Origin: Nocardioidaceae bacterium SCSIO 66511
GTDB lineage: Bacteria > Actinomycetota > Actinomycetes > Propionibacteriales > Nocardioidaceae
Length of the DNA stretch: 64,000 bases
Assembly: GCA_023100825.1 (NCBI GenBank)
Contig: CP095846.1
Span: 4,402,001 to 4,466,000, forward strand
Reading direction: 5' to 3'
Of the stretch, positions 17,308 through 24,748 are shown piece by piece. A program made the translations under genes and the position numbers. How positions within the stretch are numbered: the first letter of the stretch is position 1; every line of letters begins with the position of its first letter. The notes under the pieces were generated by a model. The model had not been told where the DNA came from. It did not search any database and saw only the letters and a program-made list of their open reading frames with translations.

Positions 17308-17322
17308 ATGTTTACTTGGTAA
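17308..17322 (+). other. four-codon frame MFTW in element copy 1 with Shine–Dalgarno
   Basis: ATG TTT ACT TGG TAA, preceded by GGAG (17297–17300) with 7-nt spacing. The same codons and spacing occur in copy 2 at 24426–24440. It might be a leader peptide or chance conservation inside a structured element; too short to call a gene. Confidence 0.3.
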
Positions 17323-17546
17323 ACCACCACCGACCGACCCCACAAAAGCCAACCGAATCGGGTTAGCCGGCAAGCAACCCAGCCCCGTAGCTGCGGCTCC
17401 CGCGTCGCCGCGTCTTTGCCCAGCCCAAGGAGCGGGATAGCCGACAGCGGCGAGAGGTGAAGCGACGGGATGTCGCCGAAGGAAGCGGGCGAGCCGGAAG
17501 CGAGCGCCACCGGACTCGAGCGGCGAGAGGTCGCACCTACCCGCGA

Positions 17547-18317
17547 CTACACCATCCGGCGGACGATCGAGAGCGGCGCATGGCGCATCACGAACCCGAT
17601 CGGCTTCCAGGGCCACCCCGGCACCTCGGCCTGGGTGACCTCCTTTTCTATCGCGGCGACCATCGCACGGCAACCGGTCTCGGTGTCGACCATCATCTTG
17701 GTGCCACCCGCCCCCGACTCGGCAGCCCGTTCGTTCATCTCCGAGGCGATATAGCCGGGGTAGAGCGTGGTGACCGAGATGTCGAGGCCGGGTCGGCGCA
17801 TGAGGTCGGTACGAATACCTTCGCCGAGCATCGCGAGTCCGGCCTTCGTCGCGGCGTACGTCGTCATGGAGCTGGGCATCCCGCGCATGGCAGACATCGA
17901 AGACACGAGCACCAGGTGACCTGACTCGCGCTCGTAGAAGTGCGCCATCGCGGCCTCGCACTGGGCGAGCGCACCGACGAAGTTCGTCATCGCCGTGTCG
18001 CGGTTAGCGTCGAACCTGCCGCTACCGATGCGTGCTCCTTTGCCGAGGCCGGCGTTCACGATGGCGCGGTCGATCCCGCCGAGCGTCGTCGTCGCCGCCG
18101 TGAACTCCTCGAAGACTCGGTCGTGGTCGTTGACGTCGAGCTCGTGGCAGCTGACCTCGATACGGGGGTTCGCTGCGACGAGCTCGTCGCGCAGCGCCTC
18201 GAGCCGGTCGATTCGACGCGCCGCGAGTGCGAGATTGTGACCGCGGGCCGCGAACTCCCGAGCCATGCCCTCGCCCAGGCCGGCGCTTGCTCCGGTGATC
18301 CAGATGTTCTGTCGCAT
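17547..18317 (-). CDS. short-chain dehydrogenase/reductase (SDR)
   Basis: A 256-residue SDR. The cofactor motif TGASAGLGEGMA is at residues 8–19, NAG near residue 90, and the catalytic Ser–Tyr–Lys set is in LVSSMSAM…YAATKAG (about residues 137–158). ATG 18317 starts directly at the conserved beta strand (MRQNIWITG). The frame is open further upstream but only as a shadow of the phosphatase gene. It is the last gene of a four-gene minus-strand operon, 16 nt after the histidine phosphatase. NAD(P)-dependent oxidation or reduction of a lipid-type alcohol or ketone is likely; the substrate is unknown. Confidence 0.9.
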   Translation of the reverse strand: MRQNIWITGASAGLGEGMAREFAARGHNLALAARRIDRLEALRDELVAANPRIEVSCHELDVNDHDRVFEEFTAATTTLGGIDRAIVNAGLGKGARIGSGRFDANRDTAMTNFVGALAQCEAAMAHFYERESGHLVLVSSMSAMRGMPSSMTTYAATKAGLAMLGEGIRTDLMRRPGLDISVTTLYPGYIASEMNERAAESGAGGTKMMVDTETGCRAMVAAIEKEVTQAEVPGWPWKPIGFVMRHAPLSIVRRMV

Positions 18318-18333
18318 AGGCGTTCGCTCCGAG

Positions 18334-18990
18334 TCAGGCGTACGTGATGTCGGCCGTGGCCAGATGTGCGTGTTCGTTGAACGATACGAGCATCGGTCGG
18401 TCGTCTCGTACGAGGACCTTGTGCGTACTCGTGTTGATGATCGGAGCGGCCAATGCGGGCCAACGGTCGTCCGCGACGCCGAGCAGGTCGCATACGACAC
18501 CCGCGATGACGCCGCCAGACGTGACCACGACCGTCTTGTCGTCGGCGCCGAGCCCGTTGAGGATGCCGGTGAACGCATCACCGACCCTCGCCCTGAACTG
18601 GCGGTACGTCTCACGGTACGCACGGGCGCCGTCGCCGGCGATCCACCGATGCAACCCGACGTCGAACATCTCCTCCATCGACGACTCGTCGAGCTCGGGT
18701 AGCGAGCCGTCCGCGCCGAGCGACTCGGCGAAGACGTCGACATGGTCGAACTCCTCCAGTCCGTCGACGACCTCGACCGTCGGCGCCGCGCCGTACCCGG
18801 CACGGATCTCGTCTGCGGTCTCACGATGCCGGCGCATCGTGCCGCTGATGATCCGAGTCGGTTCGAAGCCCGGCGTACGCCACGACTCGCCGAGCGTGCG
18901 GGCTTGGCGGTGCCCGTGTTCAGACAACACGTCGTAGTCGGCGGCACCCCATGACGCCTGGCCGTGCCGGACGAGAACGACCAGCGCCAT
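18334..18990 (-). CDS. histidine phosphatase (phosphoglycerate mutase-like) family protein
   Basis: A 218-residue member of the histidine phosphatase superfamily. VVLVRHGQASWGAADYDVLSE carries the RHG phospho-histidine motif near residue 9. ISGTMRRHRETAD supplies the conserved arginine, and the late catalytic acid/histidine block appears as VVVTSGGVIAGVV. In VTSGG the usual second histidine of VTHGG is replaced by serine, so catalysis may be altered or supported elsewhere. Start ATG 18990 overlaps the stop of the upstream SDR by one base (TGATG). It is always linked here with an APH-like kinase and SDRs; its substrate, perhaps a phosphorylated product of that kinase, is unknown. Confidence 0.87.
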   Translation of the reverse strand: MALVVLVRHGQASWGAADYDVLSEHGHRQARTLGESWRTPGFEPTRIISGTMRRHRETADEIRAGYGAAPTVEVVDGLEEFDHVDVFAESLGADGSLPELDESSMEEMFDVGLHRWIAGDGARAYRETYRQFRARVGDAFTGILNGLGADDKTVVVTSGGVIAGVVCDLLGVADDRWPALAAPIINTSTHKVLVRDDRPMLVSFNEHAHLATADITYA

Positions 18991-19802
18991 CAGCCGACCT
19001 CGGTCTCTCGGCCGGCAGCCTTCTTGCCTTCGCGAAGCATCACCGCGTCGTACAGCGGACGGGCGAGCCGCTTGGCGTAGTACGCGAGCCGGCCGTTGCG
19101 ATCGGTGAGGATGACATGGCGCCGGGCGTCGACGCCGGCGAGAACACGACCGGCGATCAGGTCTGCCGACATCGGCGACTCGTCGATCAGGCGGCGCGCC
19201 CCCTCCTTCGAGTCGGGGTCGTTGCCGCGCAGCGACGACGCGAGGTTGGTCCGGAAGAACGTCGGACAGACGACCGAGACGTCGACGCCGTACGGGGCGA
19301 GCTCGTAGCGCAACGACTCGCTCAGCGCGACGACGCCCGCCTTGACCGAGGTGTACTCGGTCATCCGCGGCGGATGTACGAGCCCTGCCGCCGATGCGAT
19401 GTTGACGAGGTGGCCGGTCCGCTGCCCCTTCATCATCGGCGTGAACGTACGGCAACCGCGTACGACACCGAGCAGGTTGATGTCGACGATCCACTGCCAC
19501 TGGTCGATCGAGGTGAGCTCCATGCGTCCGCCCGCGGCGACGCCGGCGTTGTTCACGAGCAGGTCGAGCCCTTTCCACTCGGCAGTGACCCACTCCAACG
19601 CAGCAGCCCAATCGGCATCCTCGCGTACGTCGAGCCTGCGATATGCCACACCGGGCAGATCGTCGAATACGGCAGGGCGTTCGTTGGCGACATCGCTCGC
19701 GAGTACGCGGGCCCCGCGGCGTACCAGCTCACGCACCAACGCCAGGCCGAGCCCGGACGCAGCACCGGTCACCAGCACGCGGTCGTTGCTCCTGATCGTC
19801 AC
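18990..19802 (-). CDS. short-chain dehydrogenase/reductase (SDR)
   Basis: About 270 residues. The N-terminal cofactor motif is TGAASGLGLALV, the structural motif NNAG, and catalytic residues lie in NIASAAG…YTSVKAG. GTG 19802 (VTIRSNDRVLVTGAASG) is preferred because it falls 11 nt after the stop of the upstream kinase-like gene. ATG 19847 would overlap that gene and add a non-conserved arginine-rich end. The C-terminus ends AYYAKRLARPLYD, typical of actinobacterial SDRs acting on lipids. It is co-transcribed with the histidine phosphatase and the second SDR. Confidence 0.88.
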   Translation of the reverse strand: MTIRSNDRVLVTGAASGLGLALVRELVRRGARVLASDVANERPAVFDDLPGVAYRRLDVREDADWAAALEWVTAEWKGLDLLVNNAGVAAGGRMELTSIDQWQWIVDINLLGVVRGCRTFTPMMKGQRTGHLVNIASAAGLVHPPRMTEYTSVKAGVVALSESLRYELAPYGVDVSVVCPTFFRTNLASSLRGNDPDSKEGARRLIDESPMSADLIAGRVLAGVDARRHVILTDRNGRLAYYAKRLARPLYDAVMLREGKKAAGRETEVG

Positions 19803-19812
19803 GCTGGTGAGC

Positions 19813-20859
19813 CTACGCGCGGTCGCGGATCTCCTGACAACGACCATGCAGGTACTCGACCGTCGCGCCGAAACCGGCGAAATCGGGGTTCGAGGTCTGC
19901 CCGAGGTGGTAGCGGTAGTAGATCTGCTGCAGGATCACCGCCAGTCGGAAGATGCCGTAGACCTCGTAGAACGGCCATGCGTCGGGCGACAGCTCCATGC
20001 GGAGGCAGTAGTACTCGAAGATATCGGCGCGCGTCGGCATACCCGGCAGATGACTCGGCTGCCGGCGCAGCCCGAGCATGCCTGGCGGATCGTCGGACTG
20101 CACCCAGTACGCGAGCGCGCACGCGAGGTCCATCAGCGGGTCGCCGATGGTGGCCATCTCCCAGTCGAGGACGGCCCGGATCTTGGTCAGTCCCTCGTCG
20201 AGCACGAGGTTGTCGAGGCGGTAGTCGTTGTGGATCACACAGCTGTCGACGTCGGCCGGCTGAACCGCCTCCAGCCACGAGGCGATCGGCTCGAAGTCGG
20301 GAGCGCCCGGGGTCATCGCCTTGCGATAGCGATCGGTCCAGCCGGTCACCTGCCGGGAAACGTAGCCGTCGCCCTTACCTAGATCGACGAGGTCGACGGC
20401 TCGAGGGTCGATTCGGTGCAGATCGACGAAGCGATCGACGAACACGCTCGCGAGCGCACCCGCGTCGTCGCGGGACAACGCGTAACCGTCTGGCAGGTTC
20501 GCGCGCAGAACGACACCCGGAATGCGTTCCATGACGTAGAACTGCGATCCGATGACGTCTTCGTCGGTGCACAGGGCGATCATGTCGGGTACGTATTGGA
20601 ACTTGGGCTTGAGGCGAGACTGCACGGTGTACTCACGCACCATGTCGTGCGCCCCGCCGGCCTTCGCGCCCGCCGGCGGACGCCGCAAGATGAGCGAGCC
20701 GTCCGGATATCCGAGGAGGTACGTGAGGTTCGATGCGCCGCCTCGATACTGCTCGACGGTCGGTACGCCGGCGATGCCGACCTCGTCGTCGAGCCATGCC
20801 GCGACGGCCGAGACGTCGAAGGCATCCTCATGCCGTACGGCGGTGCGTTCGCTGGTCAT
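19813..20859 (-). CDS. phosphotransferase family protein (aminoglycoside phosphotransferase/ACAD10-like kinase fold)
   Basis: A 348-residue APH-fold protein. VEQYRGGASNLTYLL forms the nucleotide-binding start, HNDYRLDNLVL (around residue 212) is the catalytic loop with the aspartate base, and VLDWEMATIGDPLMDLA is the metal-binding DxD region. This subfamily resembles the kinase domain of ACAD10/11, which phosphorylates hydroxyacyl-CoAs during 4-hydroxy-acid breakdown. Neighbouring SDR and phosphatase genes fit such lipid chemistry but do not prove it. It is the first gene of its operon (start ATG 20859). Antibiotic resistance is unlikely given the context. Confidence 0.88.
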   Translation of the reverse strand: MTSERTAVRHEDAFDVSAVAAWLDDEVGIAGVPTVEQYRGGASNLTYLLGYPDGSLILRRPPAGAKAGGAHDMVREYTVQSRLKPKFQYVPDMIALCTDEDVIGSQFYVMERIPGVVLRANLPDGYALSRDDAGALASVFVDRFVDLHRIDPRAVDLVDLGKGDGYVSRQVTGWTDRYRKAMTPGAPDFEPIASWLEAVQPADVDSCVIHNDYRLDNLVLDEGLTKIRAVLDWEMATIGDPLMDLACALAYWVQSDDPPGMLGLRRQPSHLPGMPTRADIFEYYCLRMELSPDAWPFYEVYGIFRLAVILQQIYYRYHLGQTSNPDFAGFGATVEYLHGRCQEIRDRA

Positions 20860-20913
20860 TGCGTCATCTTCGCAGCGATCGACCGATTCCGCGCGCCCGG
20901 CGTACGGGAAGGG

Positions 20914-22005
20914 TCACAAGGTGCCGACGTACTGACTCACGTGATAGGCGTTCGACGTCCACTTGGAAACCAACAGGTGCAGGTTGCCCGCGCCGGACTT
21001 CGACCAAGGGTGGATGAACCCGCCGTACAGATTGGGCTCTTGTGCGAACGTCACCTGGATGGCCTCAGGCGACCACGGTTTGTCCGGTCCTTCCGCGGTA
21101 CGAGTGACGATCGACAGGTCGCTCATCCGCAGGTACGACATCGCCCACGTACCGTCGTCGAGCTTTCGTACGGACGGCTCGCCCATCCCGCCGTGCAGGA
21201 TCCCGGTGCACGGGTTGCCCCACGCCCACGATCCGTTCAGGTAGCCCCACGGTTCGTACGCGGCCTTGTCGAACATCGCATCCCACGGCACACGCTGCAG
21301 CATCATCGGACCGACCTGGCGCCCCGCGGCCACCGAGAAGACATAGACGTACGCTCCGTCGCGCTGCATCGTCCACATCTGGAACGGGTCGTTGTTGGCG
21401 TCGTTGTTCCACCAGACGTACGGCGTGCGCCGGAACGTGTTGCCGTCCGTCGAATGTGCAATGCCTGCGTAGTTCGACCGCCACGAGGGAGTGCCGTCGT
21501 ACCAGTCGCGGATGCTCATGTACGAGACGATCTGCTCCCCGGTCTCGGGGAAGCCGATCCCGTCGTTCGGGATCACGGTGAACTCCGGGGTGCCGGCGCC
21601 GTCGTCGGTCCGGTGCCCGTTGTACATGATCTCGGGAGCGAGGCCGTCACCTGCGACGCCGGCGGCGCTGTCGAACACGATGCCCTCAGCGCTTCCCGGG
21701 TGGGTCGCCGAACGCAGCATCACCGGCGAGCGCCAGTCGGGTCCGCCGGGCATCGCGGAGCTGAAGGTGTCGCCGAACAGGTAGCCGATCGAGCCGTTCT
21801 CGAGTACGTACGGGATACCGAGATCGGTGCCGACCACCCGCCAACGTCGGTCAGGGTCCTTGCCGACACCGGTGATCGTCTGTTTGTAGATCGATGCGGC
21901 GCCGGCGCTTGGGAGTAGCCCTTGCGGGAGAGCGGTCGACCCGAGCGCGGCACCGAGGCCGAGCCCTGTTGATGTAGCCAGAAATGCCCGACGGCTCAGT
22001 GCCAT
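20914..22005 (-). CDS. Tat-exported DUF4185 domain protein (possible arabinan-active hydrolase)
   Basis: A 363-residue secreted protein. The N-terminus SRRAFLATSTGLGLGAALGS is a twin-arginine signal. The body shows the beta-propeller DUF4185 pattern: GTDLGIPYVLENGSIGYLFGDTF near the start, an aromatic WWNNDANNDPFQMW stretch, GEPSVRKLDDGTWAMSYLR, and a final YGGFIHPWS block. Some DUF4185 proteins of mycobacteria are endo-D-arabinanases (GH183), so an extracellular glycan hydrolase is a reasonable guess. The catalytic residues were not verified. ATG 22005 has AAAGGA upstream. A 14-bp palindrome lies 28 nt before the start. It is monocistronic with respect to the gene behind it (54 nt to the kinase start). 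Confidence 0.75.
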   Translation of the reverse strand: MALSRRAFLATSTGLGLGAALGSTALPQGLLPSAGAASIYKQTITGVGKDPDRRWRVVGTDLGIPYVLENGSIGYLFGDTFSSAMPGGPDWRSPVMLRSATHPGSAEGIVFDSAAGVAGDGLAPEIMYNGHRTDDGAGTPEFTVIPNDGIGFPETGEQIVSYMSIRDWYDGTPSWRSNYAGIAHSTDGNTFRRTPYVWWNNDANNDPFQMWTMQRDGAYVYVFSVAAGRQVGPMMLQRVPWDAMFDKAAYEPWGYLNGSWAWGNPCTGILHGGMGEPSVRKLDDGTWAMSYLRMSDLSIVTRTAEGPDKPWSPEAIQVTFAQEPNLYGGFIHPWSKSGAGNLHLLVSKWTSNAYHVSQYVGTL

Positions 22006-22032
22006 GGCGGTGTCCTTTTGTCCACGTGCGCC

Positions 22033-22046
22033 CAATTGCGCAATTG
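22033..22046. promoter_or_regulatory. palindromic candidate operator upstream of the DUF4185 gene
   Basis: CAATTGCGCAATTG is a perfect 14-bp palindrome 28 nt upstream of the start codon, in an AT-richer spot than its surroundings. The regulator is unknown. Confidence 0.45.
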
Positions 22047-22100
22047 TGAACTTAGACCCCCCGAGCGGCCCCGGGTCCTCGGCTGGCAGAGGGTCGCGGA

Positions 22101-22739
22101 TCAGGTCGCATAGCGACCGGTGCGGCGCCGGACGTACGCGATCGTGACCGCCGCGAGCAGCGGCCCCCACAGGACGAGCGGCGCGTAGGCAACACTGGCC
22201 ACCAGGAACTGCCAGTCGAACTCGGCGAACGGGTTCTCAGGGGAGATGTCGGTCCATTGGATCGTCTTGTGGAAGAACGACGTGAACGTCGTCCACGCCC
22301 ACAGCGGCGTCAAGATCAACGATCCGAGGACTGCCGGGATGACTGCGAGACTGATCGGCACCCGACGACCTCGCAGACCGGGCAGCCAGCGCGGAAACAC
22401 CTCACCCCAGCGCGCGACCAGCCCGATCGCGGTGAAAGCGAGCAGTTCGGACAGGATCGAGAGCAGTACTACGTACAGTCCGAGCGGAATCCATGCCGGA
22501 AGGTCACCGTTGACGTCGGCACCCGCGGGCGCGGGGTCAACCAGCGGCACATGGAACGTGAACGTCAGGATCCGCCAGATGCTGCTGCCCACCACCACGA
22601 ACGGGATGGTGTACGCGGCGATCCGCGCCCATCGGGGCACACCGGCGACCGCGGCATGGGCCGATCGCCACGCGGTACGCACGCGCCCGCGCCGATCGCT
22701 GGACCGAGGGGGGATGGAGACACTCGCATCAGTTGACAT
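22101..22739 (-). CDS. hypothetical membrane protein with four predicted helices
   Basis: 212 residues. I do not recognise a family. A basic N-terminal segment of about 45 residues is followed by hydrophobic spans at roughly 46–66 (YTIPFVVVGSSIW), 88–115 (IPLGLYVVLLSILSELLAFTAIGLVA), 130–155 (ISLAVIPAVLGSLILTPLWAWTTF) and 180–205 (FLVASVAYAPLVLWGPLLAAVTIAYV). The first loop is acidic and proline-rich. ATG 22739 is preferred; an upstream in-frame start would add a non-conserved stretch overlapping the glgM intergenic space. It lies between glgM and the DUF4185 gene on the same strand, so co-expression is possible. Confidence 0.7.
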   Translation of the reverse strand: MSTDASVSIPPRSSDRRGRVRTAWRSAHAAVAGVPRWARIAAYTIPFVVVGSSIWRILTFTFHVPLVDPAPAGADVNGDLPAWIPLGLYVVLLSILSELLAFTAIGLVARWGEVFPRWLPGLRGRRVPISLAVIPAVLGSLILTPLWAWTTFTSFFHKTIQWTDISPENPFAEFDWQFLVASVAYAPLVLWGPLLAAVTIAYVRRRTGRYAT

Positions 22740-22831
22740 GCCACGAATCTCGCACCGCGCCAACACGTACGGATCGCCCGAGCAGATGAGGTTCGTCCCA
22801 CCAGGGAGGGATCTGGCGCTTCGCCGTCGGG

Positions 22832-24022
22832 TCAGCCCAGCACTTCGCGGTAGACCTGCATCGTGCTCTCCCCGACGGCATCCCAACTGAACGACTCGAC
22901 CGCCCTCCGCCGCCCGGCCGCTCCGTACGCCGCCGCACGTACGGGGTCCGACAGCGCCTCGGTGAGGGCTGCGGCCAGATCGCGTTCGAACTGTTCAGGA
23001 TCTGCGGGTGTGCCGGTGCCGTCACCGAGCTGTTCGATCGGCACCAGCCATCCCGTCTCGCCGTCGGCCACCACCTCGGGAATGCCACCGGTAGCGGTTG
23101 CCACGACTGCCGTCTCGCAGGCCATCGCCTCGAGATTGACGATGCCGAGCGGTTCGTACACCGACGGGCAGACGAACACCGTCGCGGCCGTCAGCATCGC
23201 GACGACGTCTGAGCGCGCGAGCATCTGTGGAATCCAGACGACGTTCTCATGAGTCTCACGCAGCTCGGCGACGAGCGCTTCGACTTCCCGCTCGACGTCG
23301 CGGGTGTCCGGCGCGCCGGCGCAGAGGATCAGCTGGGTGTCCGTCGGAAGCAGTCGCGCGGCGCGCAACAGATGTGGCAGACCCTTCTGTCGCGTGATCC
23401 GGCCGACGTACACGACGCTCGGCAGATCCGGATCTGCGCCGAGCGCGCGAACGCGGGCCCGCTCGGGAGACGGGGTCCAGGCGTCTGTATCGATCCCGTT
23501 GCGGACAACGACGACCTTCGTCGGGTCGACGTCGGGATAGCAGCGAAGGACATCGGCACGCATCGCGTCGCTCACCGCGATGATCCGGGCGGCGTTCTCG
23601 TACGCCTGCCGCTCCACCCAGGAGCTGACTGCGTAGCCGCCGCCCAACTGCTCGGCCTTCCACGGTCGCAGCGGCTCCAGACTGTGCGCAGTCACGACAT
23701 GCGGCACACCGTGCAGCAGGGATCCGACGTGACCGGCGTGGTTCGCATACCACGTATGCGAGTGCACCAGGTCCGTACCGGCGCAGTCGTCGATCATGGT
23801 CAGATCCGTTGCCAGCGTGCGGATCGCGGCGCTCGCATCGGCGAGTTCGACCGGTGTGAGGTATCCGGTCGTACCCTCCTCATCACGCGGGTCGCCGAAG
23901 CACCGCACCCGCAAGTCGACGTCGTCACGCGCGCGCAGCGCACTCGCCAGCTCGGCAACGTGCACGCCCGCCCCGCCGTACACCTCCGGCGGGTACTCAC
24001 GGCTCAGGATGTCGACTCGCAT
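22832..24022 (-). CDS. glgM: glycogen synthase / alpha-maltose-1-phosphate synthase (GlgM type)
   Basis: A 396-residue GT4-family glycosyltransferase. It starts DILSREYPPEVYGGAGVHVAELA (ADP-glucose N-domain), has HSHTWYANHAG, VVRNGIDTDAW and VVYVGRITRQKG (nucleotide-sugar C-domain). EPLGIVNLEAMACETAVVATATGGIPEV carries the E-x7-E motif. In actinobacteria this protein makes maltose-1-phosphate from ADP-glucose and glucose-1-phosphate for alpha-glucan building. The gene is divergent from glgC, the same arrangement known from mycobacteria (Rv1212c/Rv1213). ATG 24022 has GGAGAGG immediately upstream. The 700-bp divergent gap holds repeat element copy 2, which is unusual. Confidence 0.92.
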   Translation of the reverse strand: MRVDILSREYPPEVYGGAGVHVAELASALRARDDVDLRVRCFGDPRDEEGTTGYLTPVELADASAAIRTLATDLTMIDDCAGTDLVHSHTWYANHAGHVGSLLHGVPHVVTAHSLEPLRPWKAEQLGGGYAVSSWVERQAYENAARIIAVSDAMRADVLRCYPDVDPTKVVVVRNGIDTDAWTPSPERARVRALGADPDLPSVVYVGRITRQKGLPHLLRAARLLPTDTQLILCAGAPDTRDVEREVEALVAELRETHENVVWIPQMLARSDVVAMLTAATVFVCPSVYEPLGIVNLEAMACETAVVATATGGIPEVVADGETGWLVPIEQLGDGTGTPADPEQFERDLAAALTEALSDPVRAAAYGAAGRRRAVESFSWDAVGESTMQVYREVLG

Positions 24023-24383
24023 AGCCTCTCCTCACGGCACGACCCGTTCGGCCAACGTTAGTGCTTCGAACGTGCTCGCGTCCTGACAGTGCTGGGAGTG
24101 CACGCGTCGGCCTTCGGTGCGACTACCCGACCGCCCGATTCCTCGTCGCGTTCGGCTCTCGGCTTCCCTCGGTGCGACCACCCGCCTGCCCGATTCTCGG
24201 CGCTGTCGGCGTTGCCCGCTTCCTTCGGCCGGGCAAAAGACGGGGCGACGCGCGGAGCCGCCACTTCGGTTCGGTTGCTTGGCGGCTCTCCCGTCACCTT
24301 GACATTGGATCGGGGTAAAGTTTGGATTCGGTGTCACTTCCGTACCGGTAGTCGCTGGCGTACCAACGAGTACGGCAACGTGT

Positions 24384-24415
24384 CACTTTGCACGGCGTCT
24401 CTGCCGTGCAAAGTG
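24384..24415 (+). ncRNA. candidate conserved RNA hairpin in element copy 2
   Basis: Arms CACTTTGCACGG (24384–24395) and CCGTGCAAAGTG (24404–24415), 12 perfect pairs, 8-nt loop. C24393–G24406 replaces T–A of copy 1. The competing helix TACGGCA (24371–24377) with TGCCGTG (24402–24408) is also kept, with one G·U-type pair. GGAG of the tiny frame begins at the last base of the 3' arm. Confidence 0.5.
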
Positions 24416-24425
24416 GAGTTTCACC

Positions 24426-24440
24426 ATGTTTACTTGGTAA
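24426..24440 (+). other. four-codon frame MFTW in element copy 2
   Basis: ATG TTT ACT TGG TAA, identical to copy 1, with GGAG at 24415–24418 and 7-nt spacing. See copy 1 for interpretation. Confidence 0.3.
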
Positions 24441-24735
24441 AGCGCCACCCCCCGCAAAAGCCAACCGAAATGGGAAAAGCCGGCCAGCAACCCGAGGTCG
24501 TAGCTGCGGCTCCCGCGTCGCCGCGTCTATTGCCCAACCGTCGCAGTATGGAAAGCCGACAGCGAAGCCGAGCGGGCAAGCGGGTAGTCGTACGGCGGAC
24601 GGGGAAGGCCGACAGCGAGCGGACCAGGGCAGACGGGTAGTCGCACAGTAGGAAGCGGAAGCCGACTGCGACGAGAACCGAAGCGGCGGACAGTCGCCCG
24701 ACGAAGCGAGTCGGCCACCCGGGCGCTATGCGCAT

Positions 24736-24741
24736 TAGTCT
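24736..24741 (+). promoter_or_regulatory. candidate -10 box for leaderless glgC transcript
   Basis: TAGTCT lies 7 nt before GTG 24749, the geometry of actinobacterial leaderless starts. No clear -35 box is seen. Confidence 0.45.
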
Positions 24742-24748
24742 CGTCTCC

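Larger units (their letters stand above)
17118..17417. repeat. ~300-bp palindromic, RNA-like intergenic element, copy 1
   Basis: Alignable along its whole length to 24231–24535. Outer arms 17118–17168 and 17366–17417 are imperfect inverted repeats of about 50 bp (left reads AAAGACGGCGGCGACGCCGG, right ends CGCGTCGCCGCGTCTTT). Inside are two GTGTCAC/TGTCAC repeats, a 12-bp hairpin (17266–17297) and a second short hairpin (GTTTAC/GTAAAC, loop TTG, about 17310–17324). A Shine–Dalgarno-like GGAG with a four-codon frame is also present. No transposase-like frame exists. It could be a structured RNA, a MITE-like element, or both. Confidence 0.75.
17018..17546. repeat. 529-bp gene-free region containing repeat element copy 1 and its GC-rich flanks
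   Basis: No plausible gene lies between the convergent ends of the aldo/keto reductase and SDR genes. Centre: the repeated element (17118–17417). Its flanks contain GC-rich imperfect repeats in inverted arrangement. Left of the core are CGGAGCGGCTTCC and GGCTCGCTGCCGGGGTTCCC. Right of it are GGGATAGCCGACAGCGGCGA and GAAGCGGGCGAGCCGGAAGC. These resemble the flanking units of copy 2. Confidence 0.75.
24231..24535. repeat. ~300-bp palindromic, RNA-like intergenic element, copy 2
   Basis: Homologous to 17118–17417 in the same orientation. Outer arms 24231–24286 and 24479–24535 pair as imperfect inverted repeats (left GGGCAAAAGACGGGGCGACG; right end CGTCGCCGCGTCTATTGCCC). Internal GTGTCACTT repeats occur at about 24331 and 24381. 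The core hairpin is perfect here. The conserved TTTCACCATG, ACTTGGTAAA and GCAAAAGCCAACCGAA stretches are shared with copy 1. Confidence 0.75.
24023..24748. repeat. 726-bp divergent intergenic region filled by repeat element copy 2 and flanking inverted tandem units
   Basis: No gene lies here. To the left are two tandem units of about 55 bp, starting GTGCGACTACCCG at 24117 and GTGCGACCACCCG at 24172. To the right are two direct units of 53-bp period in opposite orientation, reading …CCGACAGCGA…GCGGGTAGTCG around 24550–24592 and 24603–24645, followed by a degraded unit to about 24690. The whole is a nested inverted repeat around the core at 24231–24535. The promoters of glgM and glgC must lie within or at the edges of this array. 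Confidence 0.75.

Noticed and set aside
17018-17546. Insertion sequence remnant
   Set aside because: Despite terminal inverted arms, no transposase-like frame or clear target duplication can be seen; kept as a repeat element of unknown nature.
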